Below are positions 7,593 to 15,686 of a DNA stretch of 29,596 nt, in pieces (positions within the stretch are counted from its first letter, which is position 1; each line of letters begins with the position of its first letter). The notes under the pieces are model-generated. The model was given only the letters and a program-made list of their open reading frames with translations. It searched no databases and had not been told where the DNA came from. Both the position numbers and the translations under genes were made by a program. Source of the DNA: Bdellovibrio sp. (GTDB lineage: Bacteria; Myxococcota; SpSt-1050); the NCBI GenBank assembly GCA_020725805.1, contig DYEF01000090.1:1-29596 (forward strand), in the 5' to 3' direction.

Positions 7593-9175
7593 AGATACTG
7601 ATGATTGCTCCTGATATCTTTATGATAGACAGAAGGATTCTGCTTGAGGCAGAGAGTCTGATTAAAAAAGGGCATAGTGTTACTCTCCTTTCTGGTTTCG
7701 AATGCAGGAAGGAAGAGCATTATACCGAGAAAGGAATAAGTATTCATCGCTATGTCTATGACTGGGATGATTACAGATTAAAGAGAATAAGAAAATTTCT
7801 GCCGCCGAAGGATGTTATTCACAGAGTCGTAAACAGAGGATTTATTCTCTTTGCAAACAGATTTCTGACACTTTCCCCTTTTGAGCGGTTTATATTCGAA
7901 AAGGCAAATCAGTTTGAATTTGATATAATTCACTGCCATGATTTACCTGTCCTGAAGCCTGCAATAGTTCTCTCTGCATTAAGAGATGTCCCGCTTATAT
8001 ATGATGCTCACGAGTTATACCCATCGCAGAAGGTGTTGCCACTAAGGCTCAGACTCAGAAGCTACATCAATGAACGGCTTTATATAAAATATGCTGACTA
8101 CGTTATAACTGTAAATGATTTTATAGCTGAGCTGATGAGAAGAAGATACGGGGTTGAAAATATTGATGTTATAATGAACTGCACCAAAGTTGAAGACGGA
8201 TTTGAACCATCTCATTTGAGAAATATTCTGAAAGAGAGGCTAAAATTAAAAGAAAGCGACAAGATTGTTCTCTTTCAGGGCTGGATTTCGCCCGAGCGGA
8301 ATTTAGATACCATAGTCAGGGCTTTTAGGTATGTTGGAGATAATATCAAACTCGTTCTCATTGGATATGGTCCTTATGAAGATAAACTAAGAGAAATAGT
8401 GAAGAAAGAAAGGCTAAAGAAGAGGGTATTTTTCTTCGGGGCTGTTCCGTCTGAAGAGATTCTGAGATATTCTGCCGGTGCGGATATCGGTATTATCCCT
8501 TATGAGCCAATCGATGAAAATCACTTATATTGTTCACCAAATAAGTTTTTTGAATTTATATTGTGTGGTATCCCTGTAATCTCAAACGATTTACCGTTTT
8601 TCAGGTCAATGAATGAGAGATACGGTGTTGGTGTAACAGCAGATATGAAGAGACCTCTCGAACTTGCAAAATCGCTACGGTCTGTACTTGAAGATAATGA
8701 GAAACTTAATAATTTGAGGGAAAATGCAAAAAAGGCCGCTCTTGAGTTAAACTGGGGCGTTGAGGAGGGGAAGTTATATGAGATTTACGACAAAATCTTT
8801 GAGATTCATAGGAGGAAGAGGGAGATGAAAAAGAAGAGATTCTTTTATCTGCCACTTCTTGCAATGGTGGGGACATATCTCGCCTGCAAGGGCGGACCAG
8901 AGATGGAACTTAGCCCGAATCAGAATTCATACAAGGTCGGAGATGAAATAGAGATAATGATAAGATATCTTCCTCCTTCTCAGCCGGAGGTCGAGTTCTG
9001 GGTAAAGAGAAATCCCGAGCCTTGGGTAAAGATTAGGGAATATAGCAAGAATCCTGTGATAAAATACAGATTTAATAAGCCCGGTGATTATGCCTTCGAG
9101 GCACACATAAAGGACGAAAAATCCCCTCAGGGATTCAGGGCACTCTGGAAGGGATTATATACAGTTCATCAATAA
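7589..9175 (+). CDS. GT4-type glycosyltransferase with a lipoprotein-like C-terminal extension
   Basis: Residues 1 to about 405 are a GT-B fold glycosyltransferase. An N-terminal KILMIAPDIFMIDRRI strand and a FDIIHCHDLP segment precede the C-terminal donor-binding half, with FQGWISPERNLDTIV, LIGYGPYEDKL, VFFFGAVPSEEIL and SPNKFFEFILCGIPVIS. The domain ends normally in a helix (LNWGVEEGKLYEIYDKIF). The frame then continues without a stop through a basic stretch into MKKKRFFYLPLLAMVG at 413 and a 95-residue, probably Ig-like beta domain ending in GLYTVHQ. Either the enzyme has a C-terminal membrane anchor with an external domain, or a second product starts at 8825. The start overlaps the previous stop as ATGA (7589-7592). 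It is the last gene of the polysaccharide operon and probably adds sugars to the same glycan. The acceptor is unknown. Confidence 0.82.
   Translation: MKILMIAPDIFMIDRRILLEAESLIKKGHSVTLLSGFECRKEEHYTEKGISIHRYVYDWDDYRLKRIRKFLPPKDVIHRVVNRGFILFANRFLTLSPFERFIFEKANQFEFDIIHCHDLPVLKPAIVLSALRDVPLIYDAHELYPSQKVLPLRLRLRSYINERLYIKYADYVITVNDFIAELMRRRYGVENIDVIMNCTKVEDGFEPSHLRNILKERLKLKESDKIVLFQGWISPERNLDTIVRAFRYVGDNIKLVLIGYGPYEDKLREIVKKERLKKRVFFFGAVPSEEILRYSAGADIGIIPYEPIDENHLYCSPNKFFEFILCGIPVISNDLPFFRSMNERYGVGVTADMKRPLELAKSLRSVLEDNEKLNNLRENAKKAALELNWGVEEGKLYEIYDKIFEIHRRKREMKKKRFFYLPLLAMVGTYLACKGGPEMELSPNQNSYKVGDEIEIMIRYLPPSQPEVEFWVKRNPEPWVKIREYSKNPVIKYRFNKPGDYAFEAHIKDEKSPQGFRALWKGLYTVHQ
8825..9175 (+). CDS. 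Possible internally started lipoprotein, in frame with the glycosyltransferase
   Basis: An ATG at 8825 lies in the frame of the preceding glycosyltransferase and follows a purine-rich run with two Shine-Dalgarno-like sites (AGGAGGAAGAGGGAG, 8810-8824). Read from here the product is 116 residues. It has a basic n-region (MKKKR), a hydrophobic core, and a cysteine at position 21 in YLAC, a non-standard lipobox because leucine is expected at -3. The remainder, with KVGDEIEIMIRY, EVEFWVKRNPEPW and NKPGDYAFEAHI, looks like one small beta-sandwich domain. I cannot match it to a named family. No stop codon separates it from the glycosyltransferase, so independent translation is an inference. Confidence 0.4.
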   Translation: MKKKRFFYLPLLAMVGTYLACKGGPEMELSPNQNSYKVGDEIEIMIRYLPPSQPEVEFWVKRNPEPWVKIREYSKNPVIKYRFNKPGDYAFEAHIKDEKSPQGFRALWKGLYTVHQ

Positions 9176-9257
9176 TCTGGAGACGTAGAGTAAAGATAAC
9201 TTGTCTGGTTCTTATATGACATCTTTTGCCTCATCTTAATAATAAGTTAACAAAAAT

Positions 9258-9286
9258 TTGCCTGATCGTAAATGTTGGTTTATAAC
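9258..9286 (+). promoter_or_regulatory. Sigma70-type promoter for the transglutaminase-fold gene
   Basis: TTGCCT (9258-9263) and TATAAC (9281-9286) are separated by exactly 17 bases. The site is 33 bases upstream of the ATG at 9319. It implies that the gene is transcribed apart from the polysaccharide operon that ends at 9175. Confidence 0.65.
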
Positions 9287-9289
9287 CAA
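9275..9289. promoter_or_regulatory. Inverted repeat over the -10 element, possible operator
   Basis: TTGGTT and AACCAA are perfect 6-base arms around a 3-base TAT centre that includes the start of the -10 element. A protein bound here would block RNA polymerase. The arm with its flank, ATAACCAAAA, recurs inverted at 13573-13582 upstream of the Cys-rich lipoprotein gene. This is pattern evidence only. Confidence 0.35.
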
Positions 9290-9318
9290 AATATGGGGAG
9301 GTTCATCTTGAGGTATAT

Positions 9319-11313
9319 ATGAGACCGTATATCTTAATCGCAGTACTGATTTCAACAGGTCTTTTCTGTTGCTATGATGAAAGTGAGTATTTAAGTAGTT
9401 CTCAAAATCTGCTCTTTCAGAGAGAGAGACCGGACGAGACAGATTATAACAGACCGCAGGTTAATGAAAAAGAAAACAGATTGCTCAAAAAGAAAATCAA
9501 TGAATTTATAGAAAGGAAGAAGGGGAATCTTTACCTGTTCGATTTCGGGTCAAATCAGTCTCCGTATATTGAGGGTTCTGTTGTCGTTACCCCGTTTAAC
9601 AGGAGTATATACCACAAATGGATAAATAATGCCGGAATAGTTGATGCAGACCAGAATATTATCAATCCTGTTTTTACAGATTTCTTAATCGGTAGCAGAA
9701 ATAATGAGCTTCATCTTACTGTACCATCGGGTGAATATGAGATTACGTTTATCTCAGGTTCGGAGAATTCGGATATCCGGCCTTTCGGTACGGTAATAAA
9801 CGGTACAGAATACACAATCTATAATCTGACTTTTCCAAGCTATGCCTCAAAAAAGGGATATTATGCCTTTAATACCATTGACAGGAGTATAAATGCAGAC
9901 AAAGATGGGATAAGAATCAGATTTCTTGATGAGTGGCTGATAAATGCAGTTATTGTAAGACCCAGAACTGACTTTGAAGTAAAGAGTTATTCGAAACTTC
10001 CTGTCTATAATTACAGAGCTGATTTTTATAACCTGCTCAGCAGAAATAATGCGATCAAGTGGTCCAACAAATTCGGGTATGATTACGGAAAGAACTGGGA
10101 TTATGTAATTCAGATGTCTGAGAACATACTGAAGAGTGCAGGGTTGTCAGATGCAGATAAATTTACAAAATTAAAATATATTGCCGATTATGTTGACAGG
10201 TCTACACGGGAGAGCTGCTGTGAAATTCCGGATATCGACATTCTCAATTCTCCTGTTGATATCCTTGACCCCGATGGTGCCAGGAAGGGGAGTTGTTTCG
10301 GAATGGCAAGACTTGTCGGGGTCCTTGCCAACAGTTACGGACTTCCTGCAAGACTTGTTATGTATTTCATTGATTCCGATTTCGCCGAGTTCCCGTCCCT
10401 CTTCCCTCAGATTAGTTCGCCTTTATTTCTGCTCAGAAATAACTTTCCGTACAGTACTTTTGCGATAGGGGGATATAATCATACGGAGGTGGAGGTCTTT
10501 TATAATAATAAATGGAGACTTCTGACAAATTATACCTTTGAAGAGCATATTGCGGAATATCCGGCAATCGATATTGTAAATAAAAGGGATATACCTTCGA
10601 AAAAACGTCATTTTTACAATAATGTTCAGGATATTATGTTTATCAACCTTTATATTGCAAATATAAACCGCGCTCCTGATTACTGCCGTCTTCCGTATAC
10701 TTATGCATTCTATGACCTCGATACGGCAACATCTATCTATCCTGAAAATTCTGTATGGACGTTCAAGACAGACAACCATCTTACATCATTAAATTCACTG
10801 AGAATAGGAAGGTACTGGAGTATAAGAGGTGTACTTGAATTACAGCACAGCTGGGTAAAGAGGATCGGAAGGGAACTCTTTATGCCAAGGCTGGAGCCGG
10901 AAGAAAAAGTTATCCTGAATATCCTGATTAGTGGTTCGAATAAAAACATAGAAGAAAATCTCAACCTTTATATAAATGATATTAAGGTTTATTATAAACC
11001 TTATGATGTCCTGAAGAATTACAGTTTTGATAAGAGAAACGGAGGGATATTTCAGTTCAGGATTATGATTGATAGGGACAGGATATTACAGGAGAGGCTG
11101 AATAGTTTTGATATTGAATTGAAGGATGCTGACTCACAGGTAAGTGTTGTGATTGGCACAAATGATAACAGAGTCTCCGATTACGAAACATTTACTATGG
11201 ATTACTGCAATCAGTGGGATATGATGAAATCTTCCAATTCGTATTACTATTATGACTCGGTCAGATACCCTTTGTATAATAATCCGGTAATCTTTCTGGA
11301 AATCGTGAAATAA
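9319..11313 (+). CDS. Exported transglutaminase-fold protein with N-terminal sugar-binding-like domain
   Basis: The 664-residue chain starts with a signal peptide whose cysteines (LFCC, 15-18) suggest a lipoprotein, though Cys at -1 is unusual. Residues about 70-215 begin with LYLFDFGSNQSPYIEG and resemble galactose-binding-like domains of carbohydrate-active proteins (FDFG...SPxxxG). Residues about 250-420 carry a transglutaminase core: C326 in GSCFGMARL, then GLPARLV, and H388 in GYNHTEVEVF. The expected catalytic aspartate, 16 residues after the histidine, is N404 (WRLLTNYTF). The C-terminal 230 residues look beta-rich and are unrecognised. GAGG at 9310-9313 supports the ATG. Its place after the glycan operon suggests a cell-envelope role. 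It could be a peptidase, a cross-linking enzyme or inactive. Confidence 0.72.
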   Translation: MRPYILIAVLISTGLFCCYDESEYLSSSQNLLFQRERPDETDYNRPQVNEKENRLLKKKINEFIERKKGNLYLFDFGSNQSPYIEGSVVVTPFNRSIYHKWINNAGIVDADQNIINPVFTDFLIGSRNNELHLTVPSGEYEITFISGSENSDIRPFGTVINGTEYTIYNLTFPSYASKKGYYAFNTIDRSINADKDGIRIRFLDEWLINAVIVRPRTDFEVKSYSKLPVYNYRADFYNLLSRNNAIKWSNKFGYDYGKNWDYVIQMSENILKSAGLSDADKFTKLKYIADYVDRSTRESCCEIPDIDILNSPVDILDPDGARKGSCFGMARLVGVLANSYGLPARLVMYFIDSDFAEFPSLFPQISSPLFLLRNNFPYSTFAIGGYNHTEVEVFYNNKWRLLTNYTFEEHIAEYPAIDIVNKRDIPSKKRHFYNNVQDIMFINLYIANINRAPDYCRLPYTYAFYDLDTATSIYPENSVWTFKTDNHLTSLNSLRIGRYWSIRGVLELQHSWVKRIGRELFMPRLEPEEKVILNILISGSNKNIEENLNLYINDIKVYYKPYDVLKNYSFDKRNGGIFQFRIMIDRDRILQERLNSFDIELKDADSQVSVVIGTNDNRVSDYETFTMDYCNQWDMMKSSNSYYYYDSVRYPLYNNPVIFLEIVK

Positions 11314-11338
11314 TCATAAAATCTGTCTATATCTGGCA

Positions 11339-11367
11339 ATTGTTCTACCCGAAGATTGTAGAATAAT
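11339..11367. repeat. Inverted repeat between convergent genes
   Basis: ATTGTTCTAC and GTAGAATAAT can form a 10-pair stem, including one G-U pair, around a 9-base loop. It lies in the 128-base gap between two convergent genes and might end transcription. It is AT-rich and has no adjacent T run on either strand, so I do not call it an intrinsic terminator. Confidence 0.3.
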
Positions 11368-11441
11368 ACCACCCGGGTTGAAAATAAGCCGGATACTTAT
11401 TGTGAGTCATTGCGGATTGTTTTATCTGCAGTTACTTTTGA

Positions 11442-13514
11442 TTAAAAATCTTTTCTGATAATCAGAAATCTTGCTGTTGAAACGGTTCCTTCTTCACCCT
11501 GTTTGAATCCCAGTTTCATCGAGCTGATATATGTGACCTTATCTTTGATAATCTGACTTATGAAGAATCCGTAACCACCTTCACCGAACCTGTTCTTAAG
11601 ACCGTCATCGGTCGGTGAGAGCAGTGTTACAATGTTACCGGGTGACCAGGGCGGGTTACCATCCTGTCTCGAGGCAAAGAGTAATCTGTGGTTTGTTGCG
11701 TCCTGGAAAGCAATATGGGCAAAATTGTCTTTATCGAATGCGAGCGAACAGTCAGGACCTGCAAACTCCTTGAGTCCGGGGGTAACTCCTGTATAAACCA
11801 CCTCGATTTTCGGTGTCTCATTTGCAAACCGCTCAATGTATTTCAACTGATTCAGAGACGCATCGTAATATGCAATTCCCATTCTGCCGTCAGGTGCGAA
11901 ATCGAGTGAGGCAAATCTTCCCACATCTCCTGTATCATTTCCGTCGCTGTCTTCACCGTCCAGTATTTCGATACTGACTGTATCTCCTTCTATTGTGGCA
12001 AGTTTCAGATTCCCTTTGAACTTTTCTGCGTCAACCGGAGCCCTGTCGTAATATGCTATGTAGACCTTACCATCTGTATGAATCCTGACTGAAGGAAAGA
12101 GTCCTACGCCCTCCTCGAGAACGTATGCTACAGTCCCTGCGTCCTTTCTGCAAACCGGTGCCTGTGCATCATCGAGGACGCATTTTTCATCACTGCTGCA
12201 ACCCGCACCCTCCTTGCAGGCTTTCTGGTCGGATGAAAGGGTTCTGCACAATGTCTGGTTGCTCTCGATAATACAGGCGTCTGTCGAACTGCACAGCCCC
12301 CTGCAACTGACCTTTGCTGTATCAATATCAATAATCTTCCAGTCCTCGGCTTTTGCCGGAACCTGATTTGATGCCGGAACTGCCAGTTTGAGTTTTGAAG
12401 TGAGCCTGTTCTCTCCCGGTGCTCCGTTCTTCTGGAAGTATGCTATATACGGGAGACCGGTTGAGGAGACTGCTATGGATGTGTACAAACCTACATTTTC
12501 GCCGTTCCCGTCAACGGTGTGGGTTGTCCAGACGGCTCCGTCAAAGTATGCAAACTTAAGAGATGTAGTTGAAACATCATAATAACTTATCATAATCCTG
12601 CCCGAACTATCGAGTCCGATGGATGTATACTTTCCGATATCCGGTCCGGAGTCTTTTATGCCTTTTCTGATTCCCTCGGGATTCCCTGCAAGCTGGCCGT
12701 TTTTGGGTACTCCGTCAATAAACTGAACATTCTTCGGGTCATATTCACCGAGCGGCCCGTTTCCGTTGTTGTCGAAGAGAAATTTTACGAGCACAAGGTC
12801 TCCGTATGTCTTGTTGTAGGCACTGGCAATGAGTTCATTATTCCCGGTCATTGTAAGTCTTGAATAGTATCCGAGGTCTCCTACCGGCAGGTCAGGGAGG
12901 ACCTTGCATTCACATTTTATCTCCTTGCAGGAGCTGAATGTCGAATCTTCGGGCGGGTCGGAAAACATCAGAATCTCTCCGGCCTTACAGGTTATCTTGC
13001 AGGCCGCAACGTCAGGGGCCGGAATACATTTGTCGGTCTCGGCAAGGCATACCTCCTTCTCACCGCATTTCCCGTTGCAGGGGAGTCTCTTCATACAGAA
13101 CGTGTTCATACAGAACATGCCTTCGGGACATTCATTGTTCTTGCCGCATTTCTTGTAATGGCAGTACTGTCCGTTTGTATCGCATTCCATTCCGTCAATA
13201 ACGCAATCTCCTCCCGAGCACTCCAGATATGAATCGACACAGGCCCTTCTTGAGCATATCTGTCCGGGATTGCAGTCTGAATCTGTCTGACACCTGATTG
13301 GTTTACAGATTCCGCACATAAGCTCCTGACCGCGCGGACAGGGCGCTGTATTTGTATCTGTTATGGCATCGCCTGATATATCTTCGAAACCGCTGTCGAT
13401 ATTGATTTTGGCATCGGGTTTATATCCTGTATCACCGGTTGCAGAATCTCCGCAATCGCAGGCGGATAATATTATAGCAAACAATATAGCCGTCAGAATA
13501 ATATGTCTGAACAT
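11442..13514 (-). CDS. Cys-rich beta-propeller lipoprotein
   Basis: Read from ATG 13514 (GGAGGT eight bases upstream) the product is 690 residues. It has a canonical lipobox LSAC with the acylated cysteine at 19, and D at +2. A low-complexity linker rich in Asp, Gly and Thr follows. Residues about 57-200 hold many closely spaced cysteines in units such as CQTDSDCNPGQIC and CGKNNECPEGMFC, which resemble the small disulfide repeats common in myxobacterial surface proteins. From about residue 210 the chain is built of propeller-type repeats with GxYxSI, YISYYD-like and LKFAYFDGAVW-like strands. A second Cys-rich block at about 402-458 interrupts the propeller. An in-frame upstream start at 13598 would bury the signal peptide and is rejected. 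The ligand is unknown. The protein is probably anchored to a membrane with the propeller outside. Confidence 0.72.
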   Translation of the reverse strand: MFRHIILTAILFAIILSACDCGDSATGDTGYKPDAKINIDSGFEDISGDAITDTNTAPCPRGQELMCGICKPIRCQTDSDCNPGQICSRRACVDSYLECSGGDCVIDGMECDTNGQYCHYKKCGKNNECPEGMFCMNTFCMKRLPCNGKCGEKEVCLAETDKCIPAPDVAACKITCKAGEILMFSDPPEDSTFSSCKEIKCECKVLPDLPVGDLGYYSRLTMTGNNELIASAYNKTYGDLVLVKFLFDNNGNGPLGEYDPKNVQFIDGVPKNGQLAGNPEGIRKGIKDSGPDIGKYTSIGLDSSGRIMISYYDVSTTSLKFAYFDGAVWTTHTVDGNGENVGLYTSIAVSSTGLPYIAYFQKNGAPGENRLTSKLKLAVPASNQVPAKAEDWKIIDIDTAKVSCRGLCSSTDACIIESNQTLCRTLSSDQKACKEGAGCSSDEKCVLDDAQAPVCRKDAGTVAYVLEEGVGLFPSVRIHTDGKVYIAYYDRAPVDAEKFKGNLKLATIEGDTVSIEILDGEDSDGNDTGDVGRFASLDFAPDGRMGIAYYDASLNQLKYIERFANETPKIEVVYTGVTPGLKEFAGPDCSLAFDKDNFAHIAFQDATNHRLLFASRQDGNPPWSPGNIVTLLSPTDDGLKNRFGEGGYGFFISQIIKDKVTYISSMKLGFKQGEEGTVSTARFLIIRKDF

Positions 13515-13536
13515 ACTATGACCTCCAGTAGAATCA

Positions 13537-13565
13537 ATTATACTTGATTGCTCGTCAAAATTCAA
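13537..13565 (-). promoter_or_regulatory. Sigma70-type promoter for the Cys-rich lipoprotein gene
   Basis: On the - strand TTGAAT (13565-13560) and a perfect TATAAT (13542-13537) are spaced by 17 bases, 22 bases upstream of the chosen ATG. This supports the start at 13514, since an mRNA starting just below the -10 would not include the longer reading frame's start. Confidence 0.7.
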
Positions 13566-13572
13566 ACAACTT

Positions 13573-13600
13573 TTTTGGTTATGGTCAAAATTTACCAAAA
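13573..13600. repeat. Inverted repeat in the divergent control region
   Basis: TTTTGGT (13573-13579) and ACCAAAA (13594-13600) are 7-base inverted arms 14 bases apart, between the divergent promoters of the lipoprotein and aldehyde dehydrogenase genes. The left arm extends to TTTTGGTTAT, the reverse complement of ATAACCAAAA at 9282-9291. It could be a regulator site. Confidence 0.3.
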
Positions 13601-13626
13601 TTGTCCTTTTCGCCGGTATTTTATGG

Positions 13627-13655
13627 TTGACGCAGTTTGGCCGGCCTGTTAGTAT
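13627..13655 (+). promoter_or_regulatory. Sigma70-type promoter for the aldehyde dehydrogenase gene
   Basis: TTGACG (13627-13632) and TAGTAT (13650-13655) are separated by 17 bases, 35 bases upstream of the ATG at 13691. The site is divergent from the lipoprotein promoter and probably drives the dehydrogenase and cyclophilin genes together. Confidence 0.6.
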
Positions 13656-13690
13656 CTCCTGAACGATAATTTCATACGGAGGTGTATTCT

Positions 13691-15190
13691 ATGGAAAAGT
13701 ATAAGATGCTTATTAACGGCGAGCTTGTTGATTCAGAGAGCGGCGAGTTCAGACCCACCATCAATCCGGCAAACCGCGAGACGGTTGCTATGGTGCCGGT
13801 TGCGACACTTAATGACACAAGAAGGGCAATTGAGTCTGCCAGAAAGGCCTTTGACAGCGGTATCTGGAGCGGGATGAACGTAAAGGAAAGGGCAAAAATA
13901 TTGTATAGAATAGTCGAAAAGATGCAGGAGAGACAGGATGAGCTTGCAAGGATTGAATCTATGGATTCGGGGGCGACGATAAGGAAGACCTCGATGATGG
14001 ATATTCCCGTCGGAATCGAGCATTTCAGGGCACTTGTGGAGCTGGGAGAGAAGATACCGACCTATGAACCGCTTCCGTGGATAGATTTTCCGTATATCAG
14101 CTGGAATTTCGTAAACCGGGAACCGATTGGTGTATGTGCCGGAATAATTCCGTGGAATTTTCCGTTTATGATGGCAGTCTGGAAGATAGCGCCTGCACTT
14201 ATTATGGGAAATACGATAGTCCTGAAACCTGCATCGGATACCCCGCTTACTGCTCTGGAAATCGGCAGAATCGCTGTTGAATCAGGGCTGCCGGAGGGTG
14301 TCCTGAATATTATAACAGGGTCCGGAAGCGTAGTGGGTGAGGAGCTTTGCAAAAATCCTATGATAGATAAGGTTGCGCTTACGGGTTCTACTGAGACCGG
14401 AAGACACGTAATGAAACTCGCCTCCGAAACGATAAAGAAGGTTACTCTCGAACTCGGAGGGAAGAGCCCCACTATTGTCTGTCCGGACGCAGACCTTAAA
14501 GTTGCCGTGGACGGTTCGCTCTTCGGTACGTTCTTCCACGCGGGACAGGTCTGCGAGTCGGGTACCAGATGCTTTGTACACTCTTCCATATACGATGAGT
14601 TTATGGAGATGATGAAGGAGCGGATTACACACATAAAGGTAGGAGACCCGCTCGATTTTGAATCCACTATGGGACCAGTCGTCTCCGAAGCACAGCACAA
14701 AAGGGTGCTCGGATATATAGAGAAGGGGAAGGCTGAAGGAGCAAAACTTGCCTGCGGCGGAAAGGTGCCGGATGAACTCAGAAACGGGTTTTTTATACTC
14801 CCCACGGTCTTTGAGAATGTAAGAAATGATATGACGATAGCGAGAGAGGAGATTTTCGGGCCTGTCCTGTCTGTGATTAAATATGATGAACTGGACGATG
14901 CAATAAATATGGCAAATGATTCGATTTACGGGCTTGGCGGTGCAGTCTTTTCGAGAGATATTCCTATGGCCATTCAGATTGCAAAGAGGATTCGCACGGG
15001 AACGGTCTGGATAAATGATTATCACCTCCTCAATCCGCTTGCCCCGTTCGGCGGATACAAACAGTCGGGTGTAGGCAGGGAACTGGGACCTCACGGTCTT
15101 CTGGAGTTTACACAGGTAAAGCATATTCATGTGGATTTATCGATAGACAGGAGCAAAAAATTCTGGTTTGATTACATTTTCAATGACTAA
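13691..15190 (+). CDS. NAD(P)-dependent aldehyde dehydrogenase
   Basis: This cytoplasmic enzyme of the ALDH superfamily oxidises an aldehyde to the acid. The 499 residues match the family size. Motifs in order are GIIPWNFPFMMAVWKIAPAL (oxyanion Asn and cofactor fold), VLKPASDTPL, TGSTETGRHV (Rossmann turn), LELGGKSP with general base E254, HAGQVCESGTRC with catalytic C288, EEIFGPVLSV, and the C-terminal FGGYKQSGVGRELG. These resemble the betaine-, aminobutyr- or retinal-aldehyde type, but the substrate is not set by sequence alone. ATG 13691 is chosen because GGAGG at 13678-13682 sits eight bases before it; an in-frame GTG at 13682 overlaps that site. The cyclophilin gene follows nine bases after the stop, so they are probably co-transcribed. 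Confidence 0.9.
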   Translation: MEKYKMLINGELVDSESGEFRPTINPANRETVAMVPVATLNDTRRAIESARKAFDSGIWSGMNVKERAKILYRIVEKMQERQDELARIESMDSGATIRKTSMMDIPVGIEHFRALVELGEKIPTYEPLPWIDFPYISWNFVNREPIGVCAGIIPWNFPFMMAVWKIAPALIMGNTIVLKPASDTPLTALEIGRIAVESGLPEGVLNIITGSGSVVGEELCKNPMIDKVALTGSTETGRHVMKLASETIKKVTLELGGKSPTIVCPDADLKVAVDGSLFGTFFHAGQVCESGTRCFVHSSIYDEFMEMMKERITHIKVGDPLDFESTMGPVVSEAQHKRVLGYIEKGKAEGAKLACGGKVPDELRNGFFILPTVFENVRNDMTIAREEIFGPVLSVIKYDELDDAINMANDSIYGLGGAVFSRDIPMAIQIAKRIRTGTVWINDYHLLNPLAPFGGYKQSGVGRELGPHGLLEFTQVKHIHVDLSIDRSKKFWFDYIFND

Positions 15191-15199
15191 GGAGTTTTT

Positions 15200-15685
15200 A
15201 TGACAAATCCGAGAGCAAAGATTATTACGAAGTACGGGACTATCGAACTTGAATTATTCCCGGATGTGGCACCCGGACATACTGAGAATTTCCTGAAACT
15301 TGCAAAGTCCGGCTTTTACAACGGGACTACTTTTCACAGGGTGATACCCGGTTTTATGATTCAGGGAGGGTGCCCGAATACGAAGCCGGGTGCAAAAGGT
15401 ATTCCCGGCACAGGCGGTCCGGGGTATACAATCAAGGCAGAGTTCAACAAGCATTTTCACAAACGCGGTATTCTCTCTATGGCGAGGGCACAGGACCCTG
15501 ACAGCGCTGGCAGCCAGTTCTTTATTGTAGTGGAGGATTCACTCTTTCTGGACGGTCAGTATACAGTTTTCGGAAGAGTTACATCCGGTATGGAAGTGGC
15601 GGATAAGATAGTCAATCTGCCCCGTGACAGGAGTGACAAGCCTTTTGAACGCGTAGAGATGACCGTGGAAGTAATTGAAGGTTAA
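15200..15685 (+). CDS. Cyclophilin-type peptidyl-prolyl cis-trans isomerase
   Basis: This folding catalyst accelerates Xaa-Pro isomerisation. The 161-residue single domain has the active-site segment [13 protein letters not shown] with R47, F52 and Q55, then [19 protein letters not shown] and GSQFFIVV. The tryptophan that binds cyclosporin in eukaryotic members is replaced ([15 protein letters not shown]), as in many bacterial enzymes. No signal peptide is present, so it acts in the cytoplasm. GGAG (15191-15194) immediately follows the dehydrogenase stop and precedes the ATG by five bases, indicating operon expression with it. The next gene, on the other strand, ends one base away. Confidence 0.92.
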   Translation: MTNPRAKIITKYGTIELELFPDVAPGHTENFLKLAKSGFYNGTTFHRVIPGFMIQGGCPNTKPGAKGIPGTGGPGYTIKAEFNKHFHKRGILSMARAQDPDSAGSQFFIVVEDSLFLDGQYTVFGRVTSGMEVADKIVNLPRDRSDKPFERVEMTVEVIEG

Positions 15686-15686
15686 T

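Noticed and set aside
11314-11441. An intrinsic terminator between the convergent genes
   Set aside because: The only stem (11339-11367) is AT-rich and lacks a T run on either side.
13515-13598. A longer N-terminus for the Cys-rich lipoprotein from 13598
   Set aside because: A signal peptide with a perfect lipobox and GGAGGT start at 13514, and the TATAAT promoter lies inside the longer frame. The upstream starts of the GH31 (17957) and GH57 (29026) genes are rejected for similar reasons.
14062-14805. A 247-codon - strand reading frame opposite the aldehyde dehydrogenase
   Set aside because: It lies wholly inside a gene with intact family motifs, is rich in Ser, Pro and Ile without a domain pattern, and has no ribosome-binding site. 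It is a frame shadow. The 282-codon frame at 14282-15130 is rejected for the same reason.
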